A DNA stretch of 64,000 nt, taken from positions 62,001 to 126,000 of the forward strand of contig NZ_JABBGM010000007.1 of NCBI RefSeq assembly GCF_012927405.1, read 5' to 3'. The notes under the pieces were generated by a model, which saw nothing but the letters and a program-made list of their open reading frames with translations, had not been told where the DNA came from and searched no databases. Below are positions 34,635-43,533 of the stretch, in pieces (within the stretch, counting starts at the first letter, position 1; each line of letters starts with the position of its first letter). Position numbers and translations under genes: made by a program. The stretch comes from Novosphingobium olei. Its GTDB lineage: Bacteria; Pseudomonadota; Alphaproteobacteria; Sphingomonadales; Sphingomonadaceae.

Positions 34635-34675
34635 ATATCGTTTGACATTGTGCAATGAGTTTTCCCAAACGATAT
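34635..34675. promoter_or_regulatory. long dyad operator between divergent hydrolase and hydratase genes
   Basis: ATATCGTTTG (34635-34644) and its exact reverse complement CAAACGATAT (34666-34675) flank 21 bases. That spacer contains CATTGTGCAATG, near-palindromic and shared with the divergent region at 14945-14956. TTGACA at 34642-34647 could be a -35 box. The gap between start codons is 139 bases and holds no gene. A dimeric regulator binding two half sites is likely. Confidence 0.6.
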
Positions 34676-34693
34676 GCCACGGGAGATTGCAAG

Positions 34694-35509
34694 ATGGCAG
34701 TGGAGGCATTCAGCGACATACTGGTCAACGAGCTGGCGCTTGAACTCGACGGCGCCGAGCAGACCCGCGAACGGGTCCGGCCGTTCTCGGCGCGCTATCC
34801 CGCCATGCGGATCGAGGATGCCTACCGCATCAACCAGGCCTGGGTCGATCTCAAATTGGCGCGAGGGCGCACCGTTTGTGGCCACAAGATCGGCCTGACC
34901 TCGCGCGCGATGCAACAGGCAGCCGGGATCACCGAACCCGATTACGGCACCTTGCTGGATGACATGGTGTTCGAACAGGGCAGCGACGTTCCAGCCGCGC
35001 GGTTCATCACGCCCAAGGTCGAGGTCGAGCTGGCCTTTGTGCTCGGGCGCCGCCTGGAAGGAGCACAGACGACGATTTTCGATGTCCTGAGCGCCACCGA
35101 CTATGTGGTTCCGGCAATCGAAATCATCGACACACGGGTGCATCCCAAGGATGCCGAAACCGGGGCCGCGCGCAAGGTCCTGGACACGATCAGCGACAAT
35201 GCCGCCAATGCCGGAATCATCGTCGGCGGTCTGCCGGCGAAACCCGACGGGCTCGACCTGCGCCGCATCGGCGCCCTGCTCAGCCGCAACGGGGTGATCG
35301 AGGAAACCGGCCTTGCGGCAGGGGTGCTCAACCATCCCGCCAACGGCGTCGCCTGGCTGGTACGGCGGCTCGCGCCCTGGGGGCAAGCGCTCGAAGCCGG
35401 AGAAGTCGTGCTCGGCGGATCGTTCACGCGTCCGGTCGAAGCGGCGCCGGGCGATGTCTTCAACGCCGATTTCGGCGAGTTTGGTTCAATCGGGTTCCGG
35501 TTCGTATAG
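34694..35509 (+). CDS. hpaH: 2-oxo-hept-4-ene-1,7-dioate hydratase-like protein (HpaH family)
   Basis: The 271-residue protein is a third member of the hydratase family in the window, closest in length and motifs to HpaH/HpcG of homoprotocatechuate breakdown. It has [23 protein letters not shown] near residues 55-77, [18 protein letters not shown], and [11 protein letters not shown] followed by ISDNAANAG. With the HpaI-like aldolase next to it, it would hydrate an unsaturated oxo-acid before aldol cleavage. ATG 34694 follows GGGAGA. The true substrate may be any 2-oxo-4-enoate made by the hydrolase divergently encoded at 33694. Confidence 0.82.
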   Translation: MAVEAFSDILVNELALELDGAEQTRERVRPFSARYPAMRIEDAYRINQAWVDLKLARGRTVCGHKIGLTSRAMQQAAGITEPDYGTLLDDMVFEQGSDVPAARFITPKVEVELAFVLGRRLEGAQTTIFDVLSATDYVVPAIEIIDTRVHPKDAETGAARKVLDTISDNAANAGIIVGGLPAKPDGLDLRRIGALLSRNGVIEETGLAAGVLNHPANGVAWLVRRLAPWGQALEAGEVVLGGSFTRPVEAAPGDVFNADFGEFGSIGFRFV

Positions 35510-35518
35510 AGGGCGACA

Positions 35519-36307
35519 ATGCAAACACCCGTCAACAGCTTCAAGGCGGCCTTGCGCGAAGGTCCGGTCCAGCTTGGTTTCTGGCTGGCGCTGGCCCATC
35601 CAGACATTGCCGAAATCTGTGCGGGCCAGGGTTATGACTGGCTGTTGATCGACGGTGAACACGGCCCGCAGACCTTGCCCGGCATCGTCGCGCAGCTGCG
35701 TGCGGTGGAAGCCACTCCACCTTGTTCTGCGATTGTACGGGTTCCCGGCCATGATTCGGTGACGATCAAACAGGTTCTGGATCTTGGTGCGCAGACCCTG
35801 ATGGTTCCGATGGTCGAAACCGCCGAACAAGCCAAAGCGATCGTGACCGCATCGCGCTATCCGCCAGCTGGGGAACGCGGCCTCGGCGGTGCCCGCGCCT
35901 CACGCTGGGGTGGCTATCCTGCCTATGTCGCAGAGGCCAATGCGCAGGTTTGCATCATCGCCCAGATCGAGACCGCGACTGCCGTCGACAACATTGAGGC
36001 GATCGCTGCGGTGGATGGGATCGACGCGCTGTTTCTTGGACCTGCGGACCTGGCCGCGACCGAAGGTTTGCTGGGCGCAAGCAGCTTCGATGCCCTGTTC
36101 AAGCTGACCGGCGAGGCGCTGGCGCGTATCGTGGCAACCGGCAAACCGGCCGGGATCCTTTCGCGCGACGAGCGGCTCGTCCAGCAGTTCCTCGATGGCG
36201 GCGCCCGCTTCATCGCCAACGGCATCGACAGCTTCACCTTTGCAAAAGGTGCAGGCGACGGGCTTCGCCGCTGGCGCGAACGCATCGCCGCGCAGGGCGG
36301 AGTCTGA
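35519..36307 (+). CDS. hpaI: HpcH/HpaI-family 4-hydroxy-2-oxo-acid aldolase
   Basis: This 262-residue class II aldolase has the HpcH/HpaI signatures: [10 protein letters not shown] with the catalytic His near residue 45, the metal-binding Glu in [10 protein letters not shown] near residue 150, and FLGPADLA with the metal-binding Asp near residue 176. It cleaves 4-hydroxy-2-oxo-acids to pyruvate and an aldehyde. Together with the hydratase just upstream it forms a second lower-pathway module. This one does not require the DmpFG aldolase-dehydrogenase complex, since the aldehyde would be released. Confidence 0.9.
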   Translation: MQTPVNSFKAALREGPVQLGFWLALAHPDIAEICAGQGYDWLLIDGEHGPQTLPGIVAQLRAVEATPPCSAIVRVPGHDSVTIKQVLDLGAQTLMVPMVETAEQAKAIVTASRYPPAGERGLGGARASRWGGYPAYVAEANAQVCIIAQIETATAVDNIEAIAAVDGIDALFLGPADLAATEGLLGASSFDALFKLTGEALARIVATGKPAGILSRDERLVQQFLDGGARFIANGIDSFTFAKGAGDGLRRWRERIAAQGGV

Positions 36308-36309
36308 CC

Positions 36310-37476
36310 ATGGCGAAACCGGCCTGGCGGGCCGCAGTAACCGGCGATCCGTCCAAACCGCTCGATGGGGTACGGGTGCTTGAGCTCGCCCGCATTCTGG
36401 CCGGACCTTGGTGCGGGCAATTGCTGGCGGACCTGGGCGCCGAAGTGATCAAGATCGAGCGGCCCGGTGCGGGCGACGACACGCGGCATTGGGGGCCGCC
36501 GTTCGTGACCGCAGAAGACGGTACGAGTCTGGGCGCGGCCTATTTCCATTCGACCAATCGCGGCAAGCGCTCCTTCGCGATCGACATCGCCAGCGCGGAA
36601 GGCCAGGCCATCATCCGCGAGCTGGCGAACGGGGCCGACATCGTGATCGAAAACTACAAGGTCGGCGGGCTGGCGAAATACGGGCTTGACCATGCCGCGC
36701 TGTCCGAACTGAACCCGCGCCTGATCACGTGTTCGATCACCGGGTTCGGGCAGACCGGGCCTTATGCCCACCGCGCGGGCTACGATTTCATCGCCCAGGC
36801 CATGGGCGGCATGATGTCGATGACCGGCGAACCCGATCGCGAGCCGCAGAAGGCGGGCATCGCGGTGGCCGACCTGTTCACGGGCATGTACAGCACTGTG
36901 GCGATTCTCGCCGCGCTCAACCGCCGGGACCGCACCGGCAGCGGCGCCCATATCGACATGGCGCTGCTCGATACCCAGGTGGCGGTCATGGCCAATCAGG
37001 CGATGAACTGGATGACTTCGGGCAAAGTCCCGCGCCGGTTCGGCAACGGTCATGCCAATCTGGCACCCTATCAAGCCTTCCCCACGCTTGACGGACCCTT
37101 GGTGATTGCGGCCGGCAACGACGGCCAGTTCGCCAGCTTGTGCCGCGTTTTGCGGTGTTCACTGCATGAAGACCCACGCTTCGCCACAAATCCTGCCCGT
37201 CTCTCGAACCGGGCGGAACTGGTCACAACGGTCGAGGGGCGCACGGCCCAGTGGAACCGACAAGCGCTGTTCGACGCGCTTGAAGAGGTTGGCGTGCCAG
37301 CCGGACCGATCAACGAACTCGACGAAGTGTTCGCCGATCCGCAGGTCGTCGCCAGAGGCCTCGCCGCAATGGCCGGAGGGCGCAAAGGCGTCGCGAGCCC
37401 GATCGTGATCGACGGGGTGCGAATGGTTTCGAATCTGGCCGCGCCGGGAAGTCCCGAGCCGGTCGAAGATGAATAG
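36310..37476 (+). CDS. CaiB/BaiF-family (type III) CoA-transferase
   Basis: The 388-residue protein is a family III CoA-transferase: the N-terminal LDGVRVLELARILAGPWCGQ, DLGAEVIKIERPGAGDDTR, and the catalytic Asp in AVADLFTGMYS near residue 194. These enzymes move CoA between carboxylic acids. It begins two bases after the aldolase stop, in one operon with the hydratase and aldolase. It might activate a carboxylated aromatic or an aliphatic acid product, but the substrate is unknown. It is shorter than formyl-CoA transferase yet within the normal range. Confidence 0.9.
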   Translation: MAKPAWRAAVTGDPSKPLDGVRVLELARILAGPWCGQLLADLGAEVIKIERPGAGDDTRHWGPPFVTAEDGTSLGAAYFHSTNRGKRSFAIDIASAEGQAIIRELANGADIVIENYKVGGLAKYGLDHAALSELNPRLITCSITGFGQTGPYAHRAGYDFIAQAMGGMMSMTGEPDREPQKAGIAVADLFTGMYSTVAILAALNRRDRTGSGAHIDMALLDTQVAVMANQAMNWMTSGKVPRRFGNGHANLAPYQAFPTLDGPLVIAAGNDGQFASLCRVLRCSLHEDPRFATNPARLSNRAELVTTVEGRTAQWNRQALFDALEEVGVPAGPINELDEVFADPQVVARGLAAMAGGRKGVASPIVIDGVRMVSNLAAPGSPEPVEDE

Positions 37477-37485
37477 GCGGCACAG

Positions 37486-38718
37486 TCAGTTCGCAGCCTG
37501 AACCGGTATAGGTCCCCCGAACAATCGCCAGCCTTCGCTGAACAGTACAAGCACGATGGTCACGCTCGCCACCCCGAAGAACGAATAGGCCAGAGGCAGC
37601 GGGGAACCATTGTAGGCCTGCCCGATCAGTGCGCCCAGCCCCGCGCCAAGCACCAAACGGAAGAACGTCTGAACAGAGGCCGCGGCCCCGGCCACCTTGC
37701 CGAATGGCTGCAGGGAAATCGCGGTGAAATTGATGAAGACCGTGATCAGCAAGCACATGTTCGCGGATGTCAGAAGCACAAACTGAAGCAGGGTTTCGCC
37801 CGGTCGGGATGCCAAATAGATCTGGCCGATCGACACAAGGAAATGGCACAGGATGGCGGCATGGCCGATCCCCCGGATGCCGAAACGGTGTACGATCGCA
37901 GAATTGGCAATGCTGGCCAGCATCATCGAGCCCGCCATCAAGCCAAAGATTACCGAATAGGCCCCGCCGGCCCCGAAATGTTCGCCGATCAATTGCTGCG
38001 AGCTGTTGATAAAGCCGAAGTGAGCGCCGAAAATCAGGGCCATGCCAATGACGTAACCGATCGACCGGCGGTTTGTCAGAACGAGGCGGATGTTGCCGAA
38101 CAATTCACTGGCACCATGGGACTGCCGCCGGGAAAGCGGCAGCGTTTCTTCCATGCGGTAGAAATACCATGCTGACACTCCCATCGACAGCACCCCGATG
38201 ACAATGAAGACGGCACGCCAGCCGAGCGTAGTAAAGATCACATAACCCAAACTTGGGGCAAGGGTCGGGACTGCCATAAACAGCATCGCGACAAAGGCTT
38301 GCAGCTTGGCCATGTCTTCGCCTTGATAGCGGTCGCGAATGATCGCCAGAGGAAGGACGGTCAGGGCGGACGAGGCACAGCCAAGCAGCGCGCGGGCCGC
38401 CAGCAGGACGGAAAAGTCAGCCACGAAAGCACAAAGCAGATTGATCAGGGCGAACAGGCCCATGCAAACCAGCAGGACCGGCTTCCTCCCAAGCCGGTCG
38501 GAGATCGTCCCCGGGACGAGCGAAAACAGGCCGGAGCAGATCAGGAAGGTGCCGATGACCCATTGCCGCTGGTTTGAACCGCTTGCCCCCAGATCGTTTG
38601 CCATGACACCCAAGGCCGGAAGCAAAGTTGTAAACCCAAGTGACTGCAATGCCTGGATCATCGCCATCATGGCGATGAACTCCCGTTTGCCGATTGGCTC
38701 TTTATGGGTCAGCGACAA
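37486..38718 (-). CDS. MFS transporter, Bcr/CflA-like
   Basis: The 410-residue protein has about 12 hydrophobic segments and the MFS loop motif SDRLGRKPVLL after the second. Its overall layout, with LLPALGVMANDLG in segment 1, resembles Bcr/CflA drug-proton antiporters. Such proteins also export or import aromatic acids. The start is a TTG at 38718 with GGAAGG eight bases upstream; the first ATG lies 16 codons later. It follows the IclR regulator gene on the same strand by 100 bases and converges on the CoA-transferase gene. Confidence 0.85.
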   Translation of the reverse strand: MSLTHKEPIGKREFIAMMAMIQALQSLGFTTLLPALGVMANDLGASGSNQRQWVIGTFLICSGLFSLVPGTISDRLGRKPVLLVCMGLFALINLLCAFVADFSVLLAARALLGCASSALTVLPLAIIRDRYQGEDMAKLQAFVAMLFMAVPTLAPSLGYVIFTTLGWRAVFIVIGVLSMGVSAWYFYRMEETLPLSRRQSHGASELFGNIRLVLTNRRSIGYVIGMALIFGAHFGFINSSQQLIGEHFGAGGAYSVIFGLMAGSMMLASIANSAIVHRFGIRGIGHAAILCHFLVSIGQIYLASRPGETLLQFVLLTSANMCLLITVFINFTAISLQPFGKVAGAAASVQTFFRLVLGAGLGALIGQAYNGSPLPLAYSFFGVASVTIVLVLFSEGWRLFGGPIPVQAAN

Positions 38719-38818
38719 CGTTCATACCTTCCGGATGGTCGGGCCTGGCAGCGCCCCCGCCATGAAGCCGGTCCACCAATATGGAGGCCAGTCCACTTCT
38801 GATGGAAAACCGCAGGAG

Positions 38819-39670
38819 CTATCCTTGCCAGCCGATCGCACGACTCGCTGCCATGGCCGCCGAACGGATCTTTTCGATCTTCGGCTTCGAATAAAAATGC
38901 TTGTCCTGAACTCGCGAGAGAACGCTCATCGTTGCAACAAGCCTGTTCCCGGAATCAAGCACAGGTACACTCAAGGCAGAGAGACCAGGCACAACCGTAC
39001 CCTGTGTGGTCGCGTATCCCATCTCGCGCGCTTGGACTATCTGCCTTTCCAGTTCGTCGTCGGAAACCACCAGCCCGCTGGCGCGCTCCTGAGCGATGAC
39101 GGGCCGAGTCAAAGCTCGTGAACAATGGGTCAAATACAGGATGCCGGTGGACGAAGCCTGCAAGGGCAAAACAGAGCCGACGTGCAAACTGGTAAACAGG
39201 GGCAGACCGCCATCGATCCAGCGAATCACCGTTGGCCCATAATCGCCCCAGACCGACAGCAACCCTGTCGTTTGCAGTTCTTCCAGCACGCTCGCCAGAT
39301 TATCGCCAGCGATCCGTACCGGCTCCACCCGCGCCAGCGCGGCCATGCCAATACGAACTGAAAACTCACCTAGTGCATAGCGGCCATTCTGGACATTCTG
39401 CTCGACCACGCCTGTATTGACAAAAGCCAGCAGGTAACGGTGTGCCTGGCTGCGTGACAGACCCGATTTCTCGGCAACTTCACGCAGATGTGCGCCATCC
39501 CTTGGGCAATCCATCAAGGCCCTGAGGACGCGAACACCAATTTCCACGGACTGGATAGCCTTGCGCGGCGAATCATTCGCGCTCAAATCTTCGGGAGGCA
39601 AGCGCTCGGTAGCCTGATGTTCCATTTCATCACCTTTAGCTGCCAGCTGGCTAGCCTTGCGTGCGTTCAT
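38819..39670 (-). CDS. IclR-family transcriptional regulator
   Basis: This 283-residue regulator has an N-terminal winged helix (SVEIGVRVLRALMD, then REVAEKSGLSRSQAHRYLLAFVNTGVVEQ) near residues 40-90. The IclR effector-binding domain follows, with a GILYLTHCSRALTRPV-type region and the C-terminal VPGLSALSVPVLDSGNRLVATMSV-like block. IclR proteins such as PcaR, PobR and MhpR control aromatic catabolic genes. It is divergent from the desaturase gene and upstream of the MFS gene. It is the only dedicated catabolic-type regulator in the window, so it may control several of its operons. Confidence 0.9.
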   Translation of the reverse strand: MNARKASQLAAKGDEMEHQATERLPPEDLSANDSPRKAIQSVEIGVRVLRALMDCPRDGAHLREVAEKSGLSRSQAHRYLLAFVNTGVVEQNVQNGRYALGEFSVRIGMAALARVEPVRIAGDNLASVLEELQTTGLLSVWGDYGPTVIRWIDGGLPLFTSLHVGSVLPLQASSTGILYLTHCSRALTRPVIAQERASGLVVSDDELERQIVQAREMGYATTQGTVVPGLSALSVPVLDSGNRLVATMSVLSRVQDKHFYSKPKIEKIRSAAMAASRAIGWQG

Positions 39671-39863
39671 CGGTATTCCCCTTCACCAGCCACTCCCCGG
39701 CCCAAAAGCCCCTTGCATGATGGGAAAGCATTGCATATTGTCCAACGAATAGTGTAAGGCCCAAACGCGTGCAAGAGCATGATCTGAGTCAATTGCGACA
39801 AAGAGGCCGAGCGTCAACCCAACTAGGCGCTTAGAAACCAGTGAGAGGAAAGGAAGTCGGGTA
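39671..39863. promoter_or_regulatory. divergent promoter region between iclR and the desaturase gene
   Basis: This 193-base gap carries GCATTGCATATTGTCC followed by AACGAATAGTG (39730-39756), similar in composition to the candidate operators at the other divergent regions. GAATAGTG could be part of a -10 region for the plus-strand gene. AGGAAAGGAAG precedes the desaturase ATG. No gene is seen. Confidence 0.4.
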
Positions 39864-40793
39864 ATGGCTGCAATTGCGTTTCCCAGATCGTCCGAAGAGC
39901 ATTTCGAACAGTTGCGAAAGGCGCCCGTTCTCGCCCTGCCGACAGCTCTCTTGTTTGTCGTTTCCATGGCAGGGATCGCAACGACCTGGTACTTGGCGCT
40001 GAACTCAATGCTTCCGCTTTGGGTCGGTGCAATCTCAAACGGCCTCGTGACATATCTCCTTTTCAGCGTGATCCACGACGCCTCGCACAAGTCGTTGTCG
40101 AGCGTTGGCTGGATCAACGAATCGATCGGCGCGATCGGCTTGTTCTTCCTCTTTCCCTATGCCCCGATGGTCCTGCTCCGCTGGGTCCACAACAAGCACC
40201 ACACGCATACCAATGGACCCAAAGATCCCGACCGGTTCGAGCATGAATCGCCCTGGTGGCAGGTTCCATTCCGCTGGACCTTCTTCGATGGTGCCTACAT
40301 CTGGTATTTCGTCAAATATGGTCAGAACGTGCGCAAGAAACATGGCACCGAACTGCTTGTCTTCTATTCGCTCCTCGTGCTGCTGTTCGTTGCGGCAATT
40401 TACTTCGGCTTCGGCTGGGAACTGTTTATGCTGTGGTTCGTGCCGTCACGGATCACGCTGTTCATCATCGCCATCGTCTTCGTCATCCTGCCACATCATC
40501 CCGCGATCATCGCGCAAGACGAAGACCCTTACATGGCGACAACCATGCGGTTCGGCTGGGAATGGTTGCTCAACCCGCTACTGGTTTATCAGAACTACCA
40601 CCTGATCCACCACCTCTGGCCGGAAATCCCGTTCTACCGGATGCACAAGGCCTATTACCTCAAGTACGATGAAATCAACGCCAACCGCATCCCGCGCCAG
40701 AAAGCCTTCGCCCTGAAGCCCGAGAACTATGACGACCACTTTGCGGTTCGCCGGGAACTCGACCAGGCGCAAGGCAAGGCCATGCCTGCCTAA
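39864..40793 (+). CDS. membrane fatty-acid desaturase/hydroxylase-family di-iron protein
   Basis: The 309-residue protein has about five hydrophobic segments and the three histidine boxes of membrane di-iron desaturases and hydroxylases: HDASH near residue 72, HNKHHTHTN near residue 109, and HLIHHLWP near residue 249. Relatives include beta-carotene hydroxylase, acyl-lipid desaturases and sterol-modifying enzymes. It is divergent from the IclR regulator and upstream of a DszA-like monooxygenase, so it may oxidise a hydrophobic aromatic or alkyl side chain, but that is speculation. A ferredoxin or reductase partner is not adjacent. Confidence 0.85.
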   Translation: MAAIAFPRSSEEHFEQLRKAPVLALPTALLFVVSMAGIATTWYLALNSMLPLWVGAISNGLVTYLLFSVIHDASHKSLSSVGWINESIGAIGLFFLFPYAPMVLLRWVHNKHHTHTNGPKDPDRFEHESPWWQVPFRWTFFDGAYIWYFVKYGQNVRKKHGTELLVFYSLLVLLFVAAIYFGFGWELFMLWFVPSRITLFIIAIVFVILPHHPAIIAQDEDPYMATTMRFGWEWLLNPLLVYQNYHLIHHLWPEIPFYRMHKAYYLKYDEINANRIPRQKAFALKPENYDDHFAVRRELDQAQGKAMPA

Positions 40794-40800
40794 CGAAATA

Positions 40801-40831
40801 ACGGCCGGACCGTTCGGTATGGTCCGGCCGT
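40801..40831 (+). terminator. 11-bp hairpin between the desaturase and monooxygenase genes
   Basis: ACGGCCGGACC and GGTCCGGCCGT form a perfect 11-bp stem with a 9-base loop, eight bases after the desaturase stop. There is no T-run. It could be a Rho-assisted or partial terminator that lowers expression of the downstream genes. Confidence 0.5.
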
Positions 40832-40855
40832 ACCTCCAGATCGGAAAACGCACTG

Positions 40856-42175
40856 ATGGCCAAGCAACTTCACCTTGGCGCGTTCATGCGCCCGGTCAGC
40901 ATCCACACCGGAGCTTGGCGGTATCCAGGTGCCTTACCCGACGCGAACTTCAGCCTGGCAGCGATCCAGCGCTTCATCCGCAGCCTTGAAGCTGCCAAGT
41001 TCGATTATTTCTTCATGGCCGATCACCTCGGCGTGCTCAACCTGCCACGCCAGGCGCTGATGCGCAGCCACACGGTGACCTCGTTCGAGCCATTCACGTT
41101 GCTTTCCGCACTGGCCGGGGTGACTGAGCGAATCGGCCTCGTCGCAACGGCCTCGACCACTTACGACGAGCCGTTCCATGTCGCGCGCCGCTTTGCCTCT
41201 CTCGATCACATCAGCGGCGGGCGGACCGGCTGGAACGTGGTGACCACTTCGAATCCGGACAGCAGCCGCAACTTCGGCCTGGAGACCCAGCCAGATCACG
41301 CCGCGCGCTATCATCGCGCCCGCGAATTCTTTGATGTTGTGAGCGGGTTGTGGGACAGCTTCGCCGACGACGCCTTCGTGATGGACGCCGCTTCAGGTAT
41401 CTACTTCGACCCCGAACGGATGCACGCGCTCAACCATAAGGGCGAACATTTTTCGGTCAGCGGGCCGCTCAACATCGCCCGCCCGGTTCAGGGATGGCCG
41501 GTGATCTTCCAGGCCGGCGCTTCGGGGCCGGGTCGGCAACTGGCGGCGGAAACCGCCGAAGCCATCTTCGCCGCGGAATCGACGCTCGAAGGCAGCAAGA
41601 CTTACTACGACGATGTCAAAGGCCGCGCTGTTGCGGCAGGACGCAATCCCGACCACATCAAGATTATGCCGGCAGTCTTTCTGGTGGTCGGCGACACTGT
41701 CGAGGAAGCCCGCGCAAAGCGCGCGCAGCTTGACAGCCTGGTTCACTACGACAGCGGCATCCATTCACTGTCCGGCATGCTTGGCCACGACGTATCGGGC
41801 TATGACCCCGACGGCCCCTTGCCCGACATCCCCGAATCCAACGCCAGCAAAAGCTCGCGCCGCTTCATGATCGAACTGGCTCAGGCGGAGAATCTGACGA
41901 TCCGGCAACTCGCCGCCAAGGCCGGCAGCTATGGCGGGCTGGCCTTTGTCGGCACCGCCAAGACCATCGCCGATGAAATGCAGCACTGGCTTGAGCAGGG
42001 CGCCTGCGACGGCTTCACCACCATGTTCCCTTATCTGCCCGAAGGTCTGGAAGACTTCACCGGCAAGGTCATGCCGGAACTGCAGGCTCGCGGCCTCTTC
42101 CGCACCGAATACGAAGGTGACACGCTGCGCGATCATCTCGGCTTGCCGCGCCCGGACAACCGCTTCTTCGCCTGA
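40856..42175 (+). CDS. NtaA/SnaA/DszA-family FMNH2-dependent monooxygenase
   Basis: This 439-residue protein is a bacterial luciferase-like monooxygenase of the NtaA/DszA subgroup. It has HLGAFMRPVSIHTGAWRYPG-like N-terminal sequence, FFMADHLGVLN, the TASTTYDEPFHVARRFASLD block and ISGGRTGWNVVTT. These enzymes use FMNH2 from a separate reductase to oxidise nitrilotriacetate, sulfones or other substrates. No FMN reductase lies nearby. The ketopantoate-reductase-like gene follows four bases later, so the two may act in sequence. The substrate is unknown. Confidence 0.9.
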   Translation: MAKQLHLGAFMRPVSIHTGAWRYPGALPDANFSLAAIQRFIRSLEAAKFDYFFMADHLGVLNLPRQALMRSHTVTSFEPFTLLSALAGVTERIGLVATASTTYDEPFHVARRFASLDHISGGRTGWNVVTTSNPDSSRNFGLETQPDHAARYHRAREFFDVVSGLWDSFADDAFVMDAASGIYFDPERMHALNHKGEHFSVSGPLNIARPVQGWPVIFQAGASGPGRQLAAETAEAIFAAESTLEGSKTYYDDVKGRAVAAGRNPDHIKIMPAVFLVVGDTVEEARAKRAQLDSLVHYDSGIHSLSGMLGHDVSGYDPDGPLPDIPESNASKSSRRFMIELAQAENLTIRQLAAKAGSYGGLAFVGTAKTIADEMQHWLEQGACDGFTTMFPYLPEGLEDFTGKVMPELQARGLFRTEYEGDTLRDHLGLPRPDNRFFA

Positions 42176-42179
42176 TGCG

Positions 42180-43112
42180 GTGAGCCGGTTTGTCATCATC
42201 GGCGCCGGGGCAATCGGCAGTTTCCTGAGCGCGCGGCTTCATGAAGCGGGACACGATATCTTGCTGGTCGCCCGGGGCGAGCGGCTTGAGATGCTGCAGG
42301 CCGAAGGCGTCCGCCTGCTCGAAGGCAAGACCGATCGGCAAGTGCGCGTGCCGGTATCCGGCGCCTGCGATCCTGGGGCGTCACCGGATCATGTCATCCT
42401 CGCTACCAAGACCTTCCAGCTCGAATCGGCGCTGGAACTGCTCGAACCGCTGAATGAAGCCCGCTTCACGCTGCTGACGGTCCAGAACGGGGTCGAGGCC
42501 CCCAAAATCGCCCAGGCTGCCCTCCCCCGCACCGAAGTCCTTGGCGCTCGCATGCATGGATTCTTCGAGCTGGAAGAGGGAATCGTGCGTCATACCGGCG
42601 TTCCCGCCACCCTGATTGCCGGCCAGGTCGCGGATCGCGCAACAGCACCGGCTTCAGCTGCCGGCGCGGCGTCTCTCGCTGGCGATCTTCGCGTCGCTTC
42701 AATCCCGACCAAGCTGGTTCCAGACATGCGCCCGGCGCTGTGGGACAAGTTTATGATGGCGGCGACGATCGGCGGCGTGGCCCCCGCATTCGGACTGAAT
42801 GTCGGTGAGGTGCTGGCCCATCCGCAAGCCAGCGCCTTGCTTCGGGATGCCATGACTGAGGTGGTACAAGTTGCGGCGGCGCTCGCCATCGATCTCCCGT
42901 CTGGTTGCATCGCGGAGAAGCTGGAGTTCATCGCCCGCTTTCCGCCAGGCGTCACCAGTTCGCTGCAACGCGATCTCGAAAGCGGCAGACCTTCGGAATT
43001 CGCTCACCTCACCGGCGCGATTCCTCGTTTCGCCCGGCAGGCAGGGCTGCCCTGCCCTGCGGCAGACGATGTTATTGCGCGGTTGCGCGCCCGTGGACTA
43101 CGCCTTGACTGA
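42180..43112 (+). CDS. ketopantoate reductase (PanE/ApbA)-family protein
   Basis: The 310-residue protein has the N-terminal Rossmann motif VIIGAGAIGSF, the VILATKTFQLESAL segment and the LTVQNGVEAP block of PanE-like reductases, with a helical C-terminal domain. Starting at the GTG at 42180 gives a start just before the Rossmann strand, as is usual, and leaves four bases after the monooxygenase stop. Family members reduce 2-oxo-acids with NADPH. In this setting it probably reduces a catabolic oxo-acid rather than making pantothenate. A second family member is at 44944. Confidence 0.82.
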   Translation: MSRFVIIGAGAIGSFLSARLHEAGHDILLVARGERLEMLQAEGVRLLEGKTDRQVRVPVSGACDPGASPDHVILATKTFQLESALELLEPLNEARFTLLTVQNGVEAPKIAQAALPRTEVLGARMHGFFELEEGIVRHTGVPATLIAGQVADRATAPASAAGAASLAGDLRVASIPTKLVPDMRPALWDKFMMAATIGGVAPAFGLNVGEVLAHPQASALLRDAMTEVVQVAAALAIDLPSGCIAEKLEFIARFPPGVTSSLQRDLESGRPSEFAHLTGAIPRFARQAGLPCPAADDVIARLRARGLRLD

Positions 43113-43523
43113 TCCGGCGGTTTCCCGCTCAACCGCGCGCACGGCAAACCAAGCGCCCGCGACAATCACTGCGTGCGCTGCCAAGGTCGTCAACCCGACC
43201 CACCAAGCCTCACCGCTCCAGACAATGCTATAGATGTCCCAGGCCGAACCGACCAACTCGGTCAGCACGATCACCGGAACCAGCGCCCAGTAGCGCAACG
43301 GATCGCGCGCGCCCCACAACGCCACAAGGCCGATTGCCGCCAGTTGGATGCCAACGATCAACCAGGCATCAAGCAGCAGGCCGAAAGACGGCGTCCCCTG
43401 CCCCAGCGCAATACCGGGGTAGATCAGCCGCAGGGCCCCCGCATAGACCGGCGGCCAGAGCAGCACGAGATTGCAGAGATACCAGATCCCCACGGCGATC
43501 AGGTAAGTGCGCAGAACCTTCAT
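43098..43523 (-). CDS. BphX-like small membrane protein
   Basis: The 141-residue protein has four hydrophobic segments, starting MKVLRTYLIAVGIWYLCNLV and including YWALVPVIVLTELVGSAWDI. It resembles the BphX proteins found in biphenyl degradation clusters, whose function is unknown. It is the last gene of the nine-gene minus-strand run and overlaps the end of the convergent reductase gene by 15 bases. ATG 43523 lies just after GAGG. The BphX assignment is by recollection of the family pattern and is moderately sure. Confidence 0.65.
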   Translation of the reverse strand: MKVLRTYLIAVGIWYLCNLVLLWPPVYAGALRLIYPGIALGQGTPSFGLLLDAWLIVGIQLAAIGLVALWGARDPLRYWALVPVIVLTELVGSAWDIYSIVWSGEAWWVGLTTLAAHAVIVAGAWFAVRAVERETAGSVKA

Positions 43524-43533
43524 GGCGGCCTCC

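Noticed and set aside
40801..40831. Riboswitch or attenuator before the monooxygenase gene
   Set aside because: Only a simple hairpin is visible, with no conserved aptamer-like structure or leader peptide.
42180..43112. Pantothenate biosynthesis ketopantoate reductase
   Set aside because: Two family members lie in catabolic operons with no pantothenate genes near; a catabolic reductase is more likely, though the family call stands.
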